Of a stretch of 64,000 nucleotides of DNA, positions 12,184-23,028 are shown piece by piece. A program made the position numbers and the translations under genes. The DNA comes from Coenobita brevimanus (taxonomy: Eukaryota; Arthropoda; Malacostraca; Decapoda; Coenobitidae). The notes under the pieces are model-generated. The model did not search any database and had not been told where the DNA came from. It saw nothing but the letters and a program-made list of their open reading frames with translations. Within the stretch, counting starts at the first letter, position 1. Every line of letters begins with the position of its first letter. Location of the stretch: NCBI GenBank assembly GCA_032717465.1, contig CM064712.1, positions 21,804,217 to 21,868,216 on the forward strand. The letters are read 5' to 3'.

Positions 12184-14096
12184 CCTATCTATCTATCTAT
12201 TGCCAGACGCCTCAATCCCATTTCGGGTGGCCACAAACAAATCGCCTCCACATCGTCCTATCCCCCGCCATTTCACTGCCCTGCTCCCAACTCACACCCC
12301 CCTCTCTCATATACCTCTCCACCCCATCCCTCCATCTCATCCTCGGCCTCCCCCTCCCTCTTCCCCTCTCCACCTCACTCACATACACTCTCTTCATCAG
12401 TCTTTCACCCTCCATCCTCTCCACATGGCCAAACACCTCAGTGTGTTCCTCATAACACTTCCTATCACATCCACATCCACACCACAATGCTCCTTTATAT
12501 CCTCATTCGTCAGCCTGTCTCTCCATGTGACTCCACAGGCTTCTCTTAAATAACTCATTTCCACTGCTCTCACTCTTGACTTGTGTCCTTCCAACAATGT
12601 CCAAGCTTCACTTCCATACGTTAGAGCTGGTATTACAATACTGTCATGTAGTAACTTTTTCACTTCCACGCTCACTTCCCTGTTTCTTATCACTGCTTTC
12701 AAAGAACCAGCAACCTTTCTTCCCTGCTGTACCCTTTCAAGCACTTCACCCTCCAAACCTCCATCCTTACTCATCACACTACCCAAGTACTTAAACGTAC
12801 TCACATTTTCCAATTCCTCACCATCCAACCTCGCTGTACATTCACTGACTTCACCTCTCTCAAAGACCATCACTTTACTCTTCCCTACCTTCACCTTTAG
12901 GTTCCGTCTCTTGCACACTCTCCCAAACTCATCCACCAAGCCTTGCAGCTCCCCTTTGTCTTCACTCAACCACACAGTATCATCTGCAAACAACAGTACA
13001 GGGAGTTTCCAAACACTATCCTCTCTCACCAGGGCCACTCCAACATCCATTACCCTACCTGGTACCTCTTTTATTACCCCATCCATGAACAGATTGAACA
13101 ACCATGGAGACATGACACATCCCTGTTTCAACCCAACCTCCAAAGAGAAAAATTCACTTTGTTCACCATCCACACGCACTGCAGCCTGAGCACCATCATA
13201 CATACTCTTCACAGCATTCAACAACTTTCCATCTACTCCATATATTCTTAATACTTTCCACAATCCTTGTCTATCCACCCTGTCATATGCTTTCTCCAAA
13301 TCCATGAAAGCCGCATACAACTTCTTTCCCTTCTCAAGAAACTTTTCCGCTAAAGATCTAAGAATTAATATCTGGTCTACACAACCTCTTTCCTTCCTAA
13401 AGCCTCCCTGTTCTTCTGCAACTAATTCCTCTGTTCTTTCTCTAAATCTGTCAATAAGTATCCTACCATACACTTTTCCTATTATACTAAGAAGACAAAT
13501 GCCCCTATGATTACCACACACTTCTTTTTCCCCTTTTCCTTTGTACAAGGGAATAATTATATCTGACTTCCAATCCTCCGGGATTCTACCTTCCTCCCAG
13601 GCCTTTCTGCACAACTTCCACATCCATTCTACTACTATCTCTCCCCCATGCTTCAGGATTTCACCACACACTCCATCAATTCCTGGGGCTTTCCCCAATT
13701 TGACTTTCTTCATTGCTTCCACAACTTCTATCCTACTGATTTCTTCCTGTCTTCTCACCTCCCTCCTTCTCCCAGCCATTCCCCAGCCACTTATACTCGC
13801 ATTACTTCCATCCTGTATGTTCAACAATTACTTAAAGTGTTCTCTCCATCTGCTCACTTTTTCTCCCTTCTCCACTAGTAATCTACCATTTTTATCTTTC
13901 ACTCCCCTGCTAACTTCACTTCCACCCTGTCTTACTCTCTTCACCTCTTTCCAGAACGTCTTACAGTCCCTCCACTTTACACTCAAATTCCTTCCAAATT
14001 CCTCATCCACTCTCTTCTTACTCTCTCTTACTAATCTTTTCACCTCTGTCTTTCTTTCTACATATAACTCTCTCTTCCGCCTCTCAACTTCCACAT
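12184..14096 (-). mobile_element. RTE family 1 copy A, 5'-truncated
   Basis: On the minus strand the element starts near 14096 and ends in the TATC/GATA tail at 12184-12200. It lacks the endonuclease and begins in the linker before the RT. Flanking 150-bp tandem repeat units on both sides mark the insertion site. Compared with copy C it carries one nonsense change and one single-base deletion, so it is among the least damaged copies here. Confidence 0.88.
12212..14093 (-). pseudogene. RTE family 1 reverse transcriptase, nearly open (copy A)
   Basis: Translation on the minus strand gives [102 protein letters not shown] and the C-terminal [12 protein letters not shown]...[11 protein letters not shown]. 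The frame is open from 13827 to 12397. Upstream, a TAA at 13828-13830 replaces the Glu codon of copy C. Near 12434 one C is missing from CCAAACCACC, which shifts the last ~70 codons into another frame. Catalytic Asp residues of RT motifs A and C are present. Confidence 0.9.
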
Positions 14097-14097
14097 A

Positions 14098-14215
14098 TAT
14101 ATAATTTATACAGTATGTCGTGCAGCGAGTGTTCATGGAGAATCTATTGTGTGCATCGCATGTGTTATGCAAATGTAGCGCAAGGAGGAGAGAACAAATA
14201 TCACACACACACACT
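14098..14215. repeat. Third unit of the 150-bp tandem repeat
   Basis: It shares GTGCAGCGAGTGTTCA and GTAGCGCAAGGA(G/T) blocks with 11892-12183 and lies immediately beyond the 5' end of RTE copy A. Confidence 0.55.
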
Positions 14216-14790
14216 ACATAAATCCTCACTCACACACTACATAACTCCTCATCTTCAAACTCCTCAAGGTCCTGCCAGCAGCTCAACACCTCTGAAGGAA
14301 GTAAGTTATCCATATTTTGTTGATTTATATATTGACCTATTTATATATTTCTATATTTTTTTATGCAAATAATTACTGTTTTCTACATATATTCATAAGA
14401 GACGGAAGAAAGTTCAGCTTCAGTGTCAGTACCCAGCAAAAAGACTAGTGGTAATGCTGAGTTTCTGAGAGCACTATCGAAAATCTTATGATATTTTACA
14501 TGTGTACTTTGAATTAAAAAATAAAACCTAGCAAGTGAAACTATTTAGGAGTGGATGAGGCAGGGGAAGAGAGTGTTTTTATCTCGCCTGTGGCCGAGGA
14601 GGAGTATTCTGCCTCTGTCGTCCATTTAATTGAAAAGTATTGGACGTACCGATTTCCTGAAAGAATCATGATAATGTGCATAAAATTTTACGTATGTGCA
14701 TGAAATAACAATGTAATGTCTTTGATAAAAAATCGTTGTTACATAGGCAGGAATATAACAAAAACTGTGAGTGCATGATGAAAGTGCAGC
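14216..14790. other. Unassigned DNA inside the TTAA element
   Basis: No gene or known repeat was recognised. It may contain the remains of the element's own coding region, but no transposase motif is visible. Confidence 0.3.
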
Positions 14791-15510
14791 ACCGGTGTAG
14801 CGTTATGATCTGTCCCCCTGTCCGCCCCCTACGGCGCATGCGCGGGAGTTGCCAGATACCGCCACAAATATGCCATTTGTCCTCTGATCTCTGTAGGGGT
14901 AACATGATCGGAGCCTCTCGCCCTTTGTTTACAAACGGCAAATGGTCATTCCGGCTTCTCTTATCATTCGTCTCAAAGCTTTCTCGGGTAGTTTCCGCCC
15001 TTAAATTAAATTAGGTTAGGCGGAAAGCAGTAAAAATTCGAATTTCTAAGGTATGAATGAGTTAGGTTGGTTAAACATAGATATAATTAATCTGGGGACG
15101 AGTTATTTAATCTGTTAGGCGTGAGGATTGCCTTAGCTATGTATCTTTACAGGAATGAGTCAAGCTCGTACTGTCCCGTGTATTAAACCATTTTTATCAT
15201 ACATATCCTTGAAATTATAAATAGTTTTGGCACACACTACCTCATTCTGTTACTGATAATTACTCCTAGGTCCTTCTCCTTTTCTGATATGTGTAGGGTT
15301 GATCATCCTAACTTATAATACCAATCTGGTCTTTTCTCACTTTTACCAAATTAATTACATGACACTTATCCACATTAAATTCCATTTGCCATTTATTGCT
15401 CCATTCATGAAGCTTGTTCAATTCCTCTTGCAGCTCTTTGCAAGAATCTATGTTAGTAATTTACTTTTGAATTGTTGCGTCATCTGCAAACATATTTAGA
15501 TAGCTTCCTC
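14791..15510 (-). repeat. Left arm of a long inverted repeat
   Basis: Read in reverse complement it matches 17592-18783 almost base for base over about 700 bp. The match covers non-CR1 flank (14791-15140) and CR1 3' sequence (15141-15510). A 466-bp block of the right arm (about 17852-18317) is missing here, between CATTCTGTT and ACTGATAATT near 15249-15253. The arm boundary is at ACCGG. CR1 and its non-CR1 flank are shared together, so this is an inverted duplication and not two insertions. Confidence 0.85.
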
Positions 15511-15514
15511 TCTG

Positions 15515-17035
15515 CGTTATATATTCACTTTAATACCCACCCAACCCCTTTTAAATGTCATAGAGTCAATAAGTGGCTTGGTGCTAGCTTTTCGTTTTCC
15601 TTTTTTTTTCCAATTATCCAATCCAATCCCTTTAGTTTTGAGAAATCTTACATCTCCCTTTAGTTTTGAGAAATCTCACATAAGAGTGTTAGGCTAGTCC
15701 AGTATAGTTCAAGTTCAGTCAATGTGAAATAAAAATTAGCCTCTAAATTTCATTTATGGAAAAGTACTTTTAACTCCAAACACTATGAAAACAGTATGCA
15801 CTCCAGTAGGGTATGCTTAGTGAAGTTTCCTGTTCACACTGTTGCAGCACTGCTACTGATTCAATGGATAATGATAAAGTAAAAACCCTTATCAGTTACG
15901 TTACTGAGATCACTTCAGATACTAGTTGTTATGGGAAATAATAAAAAAAAAATCCTAAGTTAGGTTATTCAGCAGATTGGGTACATTACTGCACATCACT
16001 GATTGGCATATTTTAATACCAATCGTTTATTTAAATCTGCCCACATGTGCAGTAACATATACCCTGTCGTGTCCAGTAGCACAGGATATATTTATATACC
16101 GTACTATCAGTGGAAATGCAATGAACACAGAAAAAAAAAAAAAAAGCACCAAGCCAATGAAAATATGGCACTGAGGTGGAAGGAGGTTGGGTGGTTGTTA
16201 AAGTGAAAATATAAGGCTGAGAGATAAGACACATGAAGTACAAGAGGAGGTGAATAATAAGCGCCAGTACCAAGCTAAAACAATGACTACATGGCACTAT
16301 AATGGAAGAGGGTTTGGTGGGTATTAAAGTGAAAATGTAAGACAGAGAGGTAAGACACATAAAGTACAGAAGCAGAGTAGGAAGAGGGGAAAGATGGAGA
16401 TTAAAGTGCCCCTTTTGCCACAAGCAGGGATACTGAGGAAGTATTCTGTCCCCCCTCCCCAGAGGGGTACTATCAATGGAAACTAAGCCAGCTCCCAGTC
16501 ACGGTTATCTCACGAATCCTTTCCCCGGGAAGGGGGATAGAATACTTCCTCATTATCCCTGTTTGTCGTAAAAGCCGACTAAAAATCCTTCCCCTTTTCC
16601 CCCTCTGCTTCTTGTACTTTATGTTCCACCTCTCTGCCATATATTTTCAATACCCACCCAAGTTAGTGCCATATAACTTAGTCATTGAATGGAATTGATT
16701 ATTAAAAAAAAAAAAAAAAAAAAAAAAGAAAGGAAAGCGAGCACCAAGCCAGTCAATAACTATATGGCACTACAATAGGAGTTGGGTGGGTATTAAAGTG
16801 AAAATATAAGGCAGAGAGGTGGGACTGATAAAGTACAAGAAGCAGAGGGGGAAAAGAGGAAGGATGAAGATTAAAGTGTCCCTTTTAGGCAGTTTTTGCG
16901 ACAAGCAGGGATACTGAGGAGGTATTCTATCCCCCCCCCTCCCCAGGGGGAAACTTAGTCATTGAGTGGCTTGGTGCTCGCTTTCCTTTTTTTTTTTTTT
17001 TTTTTTTTTAATTCCATTCCATTTCATTCCATTCC
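15515..17035. repeat. Cluster of SINE-like repeats in both orientations
   Basis: A repeated block contains TATCCCTGTTTGTCGTAAAA-type sequence, a pyrimidine-rich TTCCCCTTTTCCCCCTCTGC segment, TACCCACCCAA, and TGGCTTGGTGCTCGCTTTCC before a poly-A or poly-T run. Plus-strand copies include about 16440-16725 with a long A tail. Minus-strand copies include about 16130-16440 and 16726-16960, with partial copies at 15540-15610 and 16960-17010. No polymerase III promoter boxes could be assigned with confidence. Confidence 0.6.
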
Positions 17036-17109
17036 ATTCATGAGTCCTTTACTCATCCCTCTTAATCACCTGTGAGGTCTACAAATACCTGTACACTAGT
17101 CAAATTTAA

Positions 17110-18420
17110 CACAATGAGAACTACTCAACTACAGACCAGTATCACTGACCAGTGTTGTAAGATACTAGAAAAGCTGATAAGGGAAGTTTGGGTAAAACAT
17201 CTACAACATGGTATGATAAAAGAGAGGCCGTTCGGTTTTAGGAAGGGAAAATCATGTGTTACTAATCTTCTAAGCAATTATGACAAAGTTAGAGAAACAT
17301 TACAGAAAAGAGAAGGATGGGTGGACAGTATCTATTTAGATTTTAAGAAAGCATTTGACATAGTACCGCACCAAAGACTTTTATGGAAGCTGTACCATCA
17401 AGGAGGTATCCAAGGCAACCTCCACTGTTGGATGCAGGATTTTCTCAGAAAAAGGGAAATGAGAACAATATTAAGGGGGAATTACTGATCATGGAGGGAA
17501 GTGACCAGCGGAGTTCCATAGGGCTCAGTTATGTTTTTAGTATATTATGTTTTTAGTATATATAAATGGCATAGATAGTAATATTGGAAATGGAAGCAAT
17601 CTGAATATGTTTGCAGATGATGCAAAAATTCAAAAGAAAGTTACTAACATAGATTCTTGCAAAGAGCTGCAAGAGGAATTGAACAAGCTTCATGAATGGA
17701 GCAATAAATGGCAAATGGAATTTAATGTGGATAAGTGTCATGTAATAAAATTGGGTAAAAGTGAGAAAAGACCAGATTGGTATTATAAGTTAGGAAGATC
17801 AACCCTACACATATCAGAAAAGGAGAAGGACCTAGGAGTAATTATCAGTAACAGACTATCTCCTGATGATCACATCAGTGAGAAGGTACGAAACATGTAT
17901 ACATTGCTTGTTAATATGAGAATAGCATTCACATATATAAATGAAGATATGCTGAGGAAGATATTCATCAGACCAACTCTGGAGTATGCATCACAGTAGT
18001 CTGGAATCCTCATCTCAAAAAACACAGATAAGATTGAAAAAGTACAACGGGCCACTACAAGATGGGTACCAAACTTAAGGGATTTAAGGTACTGAGAAAG
18101 ACTGGAAAGATTAAATTTACCAACGCTGCAGAAGAGGAGGAGGAGACATGATTATGCTATATAAATGCATATCAGGGGAACAGAAAATAGACGTAAATGA
18201 AAATATATCATATGTGAAGCATCAGCAAGAGGACATTGCAAAATACAGCATAAAAAGGGAGGTGATAAAGATGTAAGGAAATTCAGTTTCCCTAACAGGA
18301 CAATTGATTAGTGGAATGCGCAACAGAATGAGGTAGTGTGTGCCAAAACTATTTATAATTTCAAGGATATGTGTGATAAAAATGGTTTAATACACGGGAC
18401 AGTACGAGCTTGACTCATTC
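17110..18420 (+). mobile_element. CR1-type LINE copy, 5'-truncated
   Basis: It encodes TSITDQCCKILEKLIREVW, ERPFGFRKGKSCVTNLL, IYLDFKKAFDIVPHQRLLWK, MFADDAKIQKK, WSNKWQMEFNVDKCHVI and RLSPDDHISEKVRNMYTLL, in the order usual for CR1 reverse transcriptases. Stops occur after RGNY (about 17486) and within P*GSV, with frame breaks later. Both catalytic Asp motifs survive. It serves as the reference for reconstructing the split CR1 copy at 6310-20312. Confidence 0.88.
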
Positions 18421-18783
18421 CTGTAAAGATACATAGCTAAGGCAATCCTCACGCCTAACAGATTAGATAACTCGTCCCCAGATTAATTATATCTATGTTT
18501 ATCCAACCTAACTCATTCATACCTTAGAAATTCGAATTTTTACTGCTTTCCGCCTAACCTAATTTAATTTAAGAGCGGAAACTACCCGAGAAAGCTTTGA
18601 GACGAATGATAAGAGAAGCCGGAATGACCATTTGCCGTTTGTAAACAAAGGGCGAGAGGCTCCGATCATGTTACCCCTACAGAGATCAGAGGACAAATGG
18701 CATATTTGTGGCGGTATCTGGCAACTCCCGCGCATGCGCCGTAGGGGGCGGACAGGGGGACAGATCATAACGCTACACCGGCA
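17592..18783 (+). repeat. Right arm of the long inverted repeat
   Basis: This is the counterpart of 14791-15510. It includes the 3' half of the CR1 copy and about 360 bp of following DNA ending at CGCTACACCGG. The arms are separated by about 2.1 kb, so a transcript crossing the whole region could fold into a long hairpin. Confidence 0.85.
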
Positions 18784-19390
18784 TGGGTTCCCAGCAGTTT
18801 TTTGCAATTTACTTGGAAACTGCAAGGCGCATGATAAACCTGCGGATACCCTGAGAAAGCCCATGAAATTCTACACAAGATTATGAAATAAAAACATTAT
18901 CTCTGTGAGGAAACTTTTGCGCTAGAGCTCCCTGCACAAAAAATCAGTTTCCAGTAGGAAATGGCTTTTAGTTTTTGCTACTTTCTCAAAAAATACAACT
19001 CGTATCACAACCCAGCAAAGCCTATTAGAAAGCTGATGAAATTCTCTTTCTAAACATCTAAAAACAATTTTTTGTATTATGGAAAACATTCAAGCTATGA
19101 TGTTGGGAAGTGAGAGTGATGTTCCAGAAGTTTATTCACACCGGCCTAATGTACTTTTATTTGTACTTTTCTGTTTTTTTTTTTTTTTTTTTTTTGCTTA
19201 TCGGCTAGAATAAACATCAGCGAATAAGATGATGTAGGTTTTACGGCAATATATATATGTTTGGGTGGCGAATATAAGGCGAGAGTACATGTTTTCATAG
19301 GTGCGCCGGGGGGGCGGGGGGCTGGCGAAGAGGGGGTGGAATAAAATCGTGAGCAAGAACATTTACCGAAACTTATCATGTGTGAAGGGG
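18784..19390. other. Right part of the TTAA element, unassigned
   Basis: AT-rich, with a T run at 19175-19195 and a G-rich patch at 19303-19325. No gene was recognised. It ends at the candidate terminal repeat next to TTAA (19391-19394). Confidence 0.35.
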
Positions 19391-20331
19391 TTAACGTGGC
19401 AGCGTCTGGATTGACTCAGTTAGATACGCTTGTGTGGAGCTACAGAATGTGGTGAATGTTTTTGGTGCATCCGATGAAGCCAGGATTCTGGGGGCTTGAA
19501 TGATGAGTGAATGGAAGCATGGTCCATTGGACTGGGCAAATTTGGACTGTCTGGACATTGTTACTCCTCATCTTTCCCTAGGGCAGGAAAGGAGGTCTAG
19601 ACGATGATGACGATGATGATGAAAAGTGAAAAAAGACCACACTGGGATCATATGTTAGGAAGTTCAACCTTACACATACAAGAAAGGGACCTAGGAGTGA
19701 TTACCAATAACAGACTTTCTCCGGCTGACCACATCAGTGGGAAGGTACGTAACACGTATGCACTGCTTGCTAATATGAGAATAGCATTCACATATATAAA
19801 TGAAGACATGCTGAGAGAGATAATAACATCATTCATCAGACCAGCCTTGGAGCACGCATCAGTAGTCTGGAATCCTCATCTCAAAAAACATAGATAAGAT
19901 TGAAAAAGTACAAAGGGCAGCTACAGGATGGGTACCAAGCCCAACAGATCTAAGCTACGAAGAAAAGCTAGAAAAATTGAATCTACCAACACTGCAGGAG
20001 ACGGAAAACAGGAGACACGATTATGCAATATAAATGCATCTCAGGGAAAGACAAAATAAACATAAATGAGTGTATATCCTATGGGAAACATCAGCAAGAG
20101 GACACTGAAAAAAAAGAAAACTACACAAAGAGTAAGGCAATAAAGACGTAAGGAAATCCAGTTTCCCAAATAGGGCAATTGATCAGTAGAATGCTCTACC
20201 GAATGGAATACTGTGTGCCAAAACTATTAATAAATTTAGTGATATGTATGATAAAAATGGTTCATACACGGGACAGTACGAGCCTGACTCATTCCTGTAA
20301 AGATACAATAAGGTAAGAACAATTAGGTAAG

Positions 20332-20333
<2 letters not shown>

Positions 20334-20370
<37 letters not shown>
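20334..20370. repeat. (AC)n microsatellite
   Basis: A perfect AC run just after the CR1 3' end, which finishes with TAAGGTAAGAACAATTAGG. Confidence 0.97.
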
Positions 20371-20374
<4 letters not shown>

Positions 20375-20689
20375 GCAGACCTGAGGGGAGGCATGGTATG
20401 GGCTCTGCCTGTGTAATTTTGGGGGCTGGGATGGGATGGGGCTGGGATCTGTGCCAGAGGGTACAGTGCATTGCAGTTCCAAGACTACCACTTCTGCCCA
20501 ATTGAGAGGGGTGCAAAACTGGGACCAGTGTCCCAGGAGGTTGCCCTATCTGTGGGTGTATAATGGGGGGAGGGGCAGTCCAACAGTTACTGATTTTTTA
20601 TGACTGGAGGACACCTGTAATATGGTTTATGGATTATATTTTTTATATGTCTTTCCGTTCTCTTTTCAACTTCTTTAAAAAGAGAGGGG
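20371..20689. other. Unassigned spacer
   Basis: GC-richer spacer with no recognised gene or repeat. Confidence 0.3.
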
Positions 20690-21135
20690 GGGGGGATGTG
20701 CATAATGAGGAATGTGGAATGGGAAAGGATACTAGCATTTGGGAAGGCAATGAACATGATTGTGTGCAACATGCATTTCAAGAAAAGAGAGAGTAGGTTG
20801 ATTACATGCGAGTATGGGGGAAATGGTGGCCATAGATAGACTATATCCTGGTCAGGATGGCTGGTAGGAAATTGGTGAGGCATGTTAAAGTTACTGGGAG
20901 TGAAGAGTGTGTACAGCAACACAAATTGCTGATATGTGACATAGTGCTTAAGGAGCTGGTGATGAAGAAGAAAACCTGTGCACCTAGGAGGAATATATGG
21001 AAGCTGATAAACCAAACTGAAAGGGGTGACTTATATAGCGAGATTAGTAGAGTGGTGGCCGAACAGGGAGCCGTTGACAAAAGTGTTAAGCAGCAGTACA
21101 GGGCTCTCAAGAACAAACTCCTGAGTTACTGACTC
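20690..21135 (+). mobile_element. Endonuclease-domain fragment of a LINE
   Basis: Across two frames the translation reads ERESRLIT/YGGNGG, then AGRKLVRHVKVTGSEECVQQ, HKLLICDIVL and APRRNIWKLINQTERGDLY. This matches the end of an RTE-type endonuclease and its linker (SRLITYxSGG, DYILVR, HKLLVCD, WKLKD). A frameshift separates the first part from 20857 onward. No RT follows; the sequence breaks off before the 30-bp minisatellite. Confidence 0.65.
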
Positions 21136-21174
21136 AGTGTGTCGATGGACAAGGGGTCCCCCCAAGACATAATG

Positions 21175-21610
21175 TGGTGTTAGGGCTGGTGTGGTGGGGT
21201 CACGTAGTGTTAGGGCTGGTGTGGTGGGGTCAGGTGGTGTTTGGGCTGGTGTGGTGGGGTCAGGTGGTGTTAGGGCTGGTGTGGTGGGGTCAGGTGGTGG
21301 TAGGGCTGGTGTGGTGGGGTCAGGTGGTGTTAGGGCTGGTGTGGGTGGCGCTGGTGTGGTGGGGTCAGGTGGTGTTAGGGCTGGTGTGGTGGGGTCAGGT
21401 GGTGTTAGGGCTGGTGTGGGTGGTGCTGGTGTGGTGGGGTCAGGTGGTGTTAGGGCTGGTGTGGTGGAGTCAGGTGGTGTTAGGGCTGGTGTTGGTGGCG
21501 CCGGTGTGGTGGGGTCAGGTGGTGTTAGGGTTGGTGTGGGTGGCGCCGGTGTGGTGGGTCAGGTGGTGTTAGGGCTGGTGTGGGTGGAGCCGGTGTGGTG
21601 GCGTCAGGTA
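21175..21610 (+). repeat. Minisatellite, 30-bp unit
   Basis: About 14 units of GTTAGGGCTGGTGTGGTGGG plus GTCAGGTGGT, with occasional length variants (GTGGGTGGCGCTGGT). The long glycine- and valine-rich open frames across it are by-products of the repeat. Confidence 0.95.
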
Positions 21611-21748
21611 GTAAAACATGTTAATGTTGAAGGTGTTCAGCCACAGCCGGTAGATAAGGTAGCCCAAGACGGCTGCCAGGCCAATCTGGCTTATTATCAT
21701 CTTGGCCACCGTCTTTGGCAATATCTTGTCAGAGCTGATGGCAACAGC

Positions 21749-22293
21749 GGTGGCGTTCCATATCAGTACCGATGGTTCTGTAATATTAATAGATTTATAA
21801 ATACCTTCTGGTGGCGTTCCATATCAGCACCCATGGTTCTGTAATATTAATAGATTTATAAATACCTTTTGGTGGCGTTCCATATCAGCACGCATGGTTC
21901 TGTAATATTAATAGATTTATAAATACCTTCTGGTGGCGTTCCATATCAGCACCGATGGTTCTGTAATATTAATAGATTTATAAATACCTTCTGGTGGCGT
22001 TCCATATCAGCACCCATGGTTCTGTAATATTAATAGATTTATAAGTACCTTCTGGTGGCGTTCCATATCAGCACCCATGGTTCTGTAATATTAATAGATT
22101 TATAAATACCTTCTGGTGGCGTTCCATATCAGCACCCATGGTTCTGTAATATTAATAGATTTATAAATACCTTCTGGTGGCGTTCCATATCAGCACCCAT
22201 GGTTCTGTTATATTAATAGATTTATAAATACCTTCTGGTGGCGTTCCATATCAGCACGCATGGTTCTGTAATATTAAGAGATTTATAAATAAA
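21749..22293 (+). repeat. Minisatellite, 61-bp unit
   Basis: About nine units share GGTGGCGTTCCATATCAGCA, the middle block ATGGTTCTGTAATATTAATA and GATTTATAAATACCTTCT. Units are almost identical, differing by a base or two, so the array is young or homogenised. Confidence 0.95.
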
Positions 22294-22367
22294 TTCCTGT
22301 ACCATTTTTTGGTCATTCCTGCAGCACGGCTCCTATTATACTCTGAAGGTACTGTACACCTCCTGAC

Positions 22368-22370
<3 letters not shown>

Positions 22371-22444
<74 letters not shown>
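22371..22444. repeat. (AC)n microsatellite
   Basis: A perfect AC run of about 37 units. Confidence 0.98.
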
Positions 22445-22447
<3 letters not shown>

Positions 22448-22499
22448 TACAGGCACTGGTTCGTTTCCACCTGACGGATTGAATTGTCGGGAGGGGGTA

Positions 22500-22790
22500 C
22501 TGGAGACGATCAGGAGGTAGTTGTAGCCGGGAGGGGGGGGAGGGAGGGAGGGAGGGGGGTATGGGGTACAGTGGGGGGACTGGTGGGGGTAGAGGGCATA
22601 AGGGGGATGGTAGGGGAGGGGGGAGGGAGGGGTATGAGGTACATGGAGGGACTGGTGAGGCAGAGGGCATAAAGGGGATGGTAGGGGAGGGAAGTATGGG
22701 GTACAGTGGAGGTACTGGTAGGGGTAGAGGGCATGCGGGGGATGGTAGGGGAAGGGGGAGGGAGGCAGTTGGGGTGGGGATTGGGAGTTG
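22500..22790 (+). repeat. G-rich minisatellite, unit about 60-70 bp
   Basis: Three or four units contain TATGGGGTACAGTGG, ACTGGTGGGGGTAGAGGGCA and GGGGGATGGTAGGGGAGG. Many runs of three or more G on the plus strand satisfy the simple pattern for G-quadruplex formation. Proline-rich minus-strand frames here are by-products. Confidence 0.85.
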
Positions 22791-23028
22791 GGGGCCACCT
22801 GACATAAGTTATTTTAAATGGATTATTTTGCCCCAGTGATGATACCCATTGCATAGAAAGTGCTATAAACATTTGCATGTGTCATGAATAAAGGGATAAC
22901 AATGTATATTAAATTATTCAGGCTAAGTGTTCAGGAAGCTGCACATGGAACAAACCAGCAGCACCACACGTGAACACACAGACAGGGATTTGTACCCTGC
23001 CTGGGGCTGTACAATGTGGGTAAGCTGG
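22791..23028. other. Spacer between minisatellites
   Basis: About 240 bp with no recognised feature. Confidence 0.4.

Larger units (their letters stand above)
11163..19390. mobile_element. Candidate TTAA (piggyBac-type) element of 8.2 kb including nested insertions
   Basis: TTAA flanks both ends (11159-11162, 19391-19394). The left end is CCCTCCCATGCATGATGA; the right end, reverse complemented, is CCCCTTCACACATGATAA. They agree at 12 of 18 positions, mostly differing by transitions. Both outer flanks read as parts of one LINE 3' end, which supports a single insertion. Inside lie tandem repeats, an RTE copy (12184-14096), a long inverted repeat (14791-18783), a SINE cluster and a CR1 copy. 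No transposase was recognised. Confidence 0.5.
10948..19621 (+). mobile_element. 3' fragment of a third LINE (RTE-like), split by a TTAA element
   Basis: The outer flanks share the 13-bp sequence AAAAGTGAAAAAA (10935-10947 and 19622-19634), read as the target duplication of this insertion into CR1. The left part (10948-11158) encodes a degraded C-terminus (GRPRRRWRDMVDECVRRRG, DRAGWMNVV). The right part (19395-19621) is the 3' end and terminates in a GATGATGACGATGATGAT tail. The two parts are joined across TTAA at 11159-11162 and 19391-19394. A tail of short tandem repeats and the GRPRRRW...D block are RTE-like. Confidence 0.7.
6310..20312 (+). mobile_element. CR1-type LINE copy split into four pieces by nested insertions
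   Basis: The pieces are 6310-6605, 6994-8005, about 10491-10947 and about 19635-20312, together roughly 2.4 kb. Piece 1 encodes endonuclease (LYLPPKTNTWEGGIYEDL). Piece 2 encodes the endonuclease end (PPFGKSDHAVLNC) and the first RT motifs (NPLNYRPVSLTSVVKILEKL). Piece 3 encodes YLDFKKVFDRVLHQRLL and the catalytic region. Piece 4 encodes RLSPADHISGKVRNTYALL and the 3' UTR. Piece 3 stops inside GTGAAAA and piece 4 resumes at the same bases; together they match the uninterrupted CR1 at 17110-18420. The copy carries many stops and is inactive. Confidence 0.8.

Noticed and set aside
12581..14104. Plus-strand open frames rich in Ser, Thr and Pro opposite the RTE copies (also 36779-37657, 37685-38479, 44430-45488, 47413-48081)
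   Set aside because: They are antisense shadows of RTE coding sequence and recur wherever that sequence recurs.
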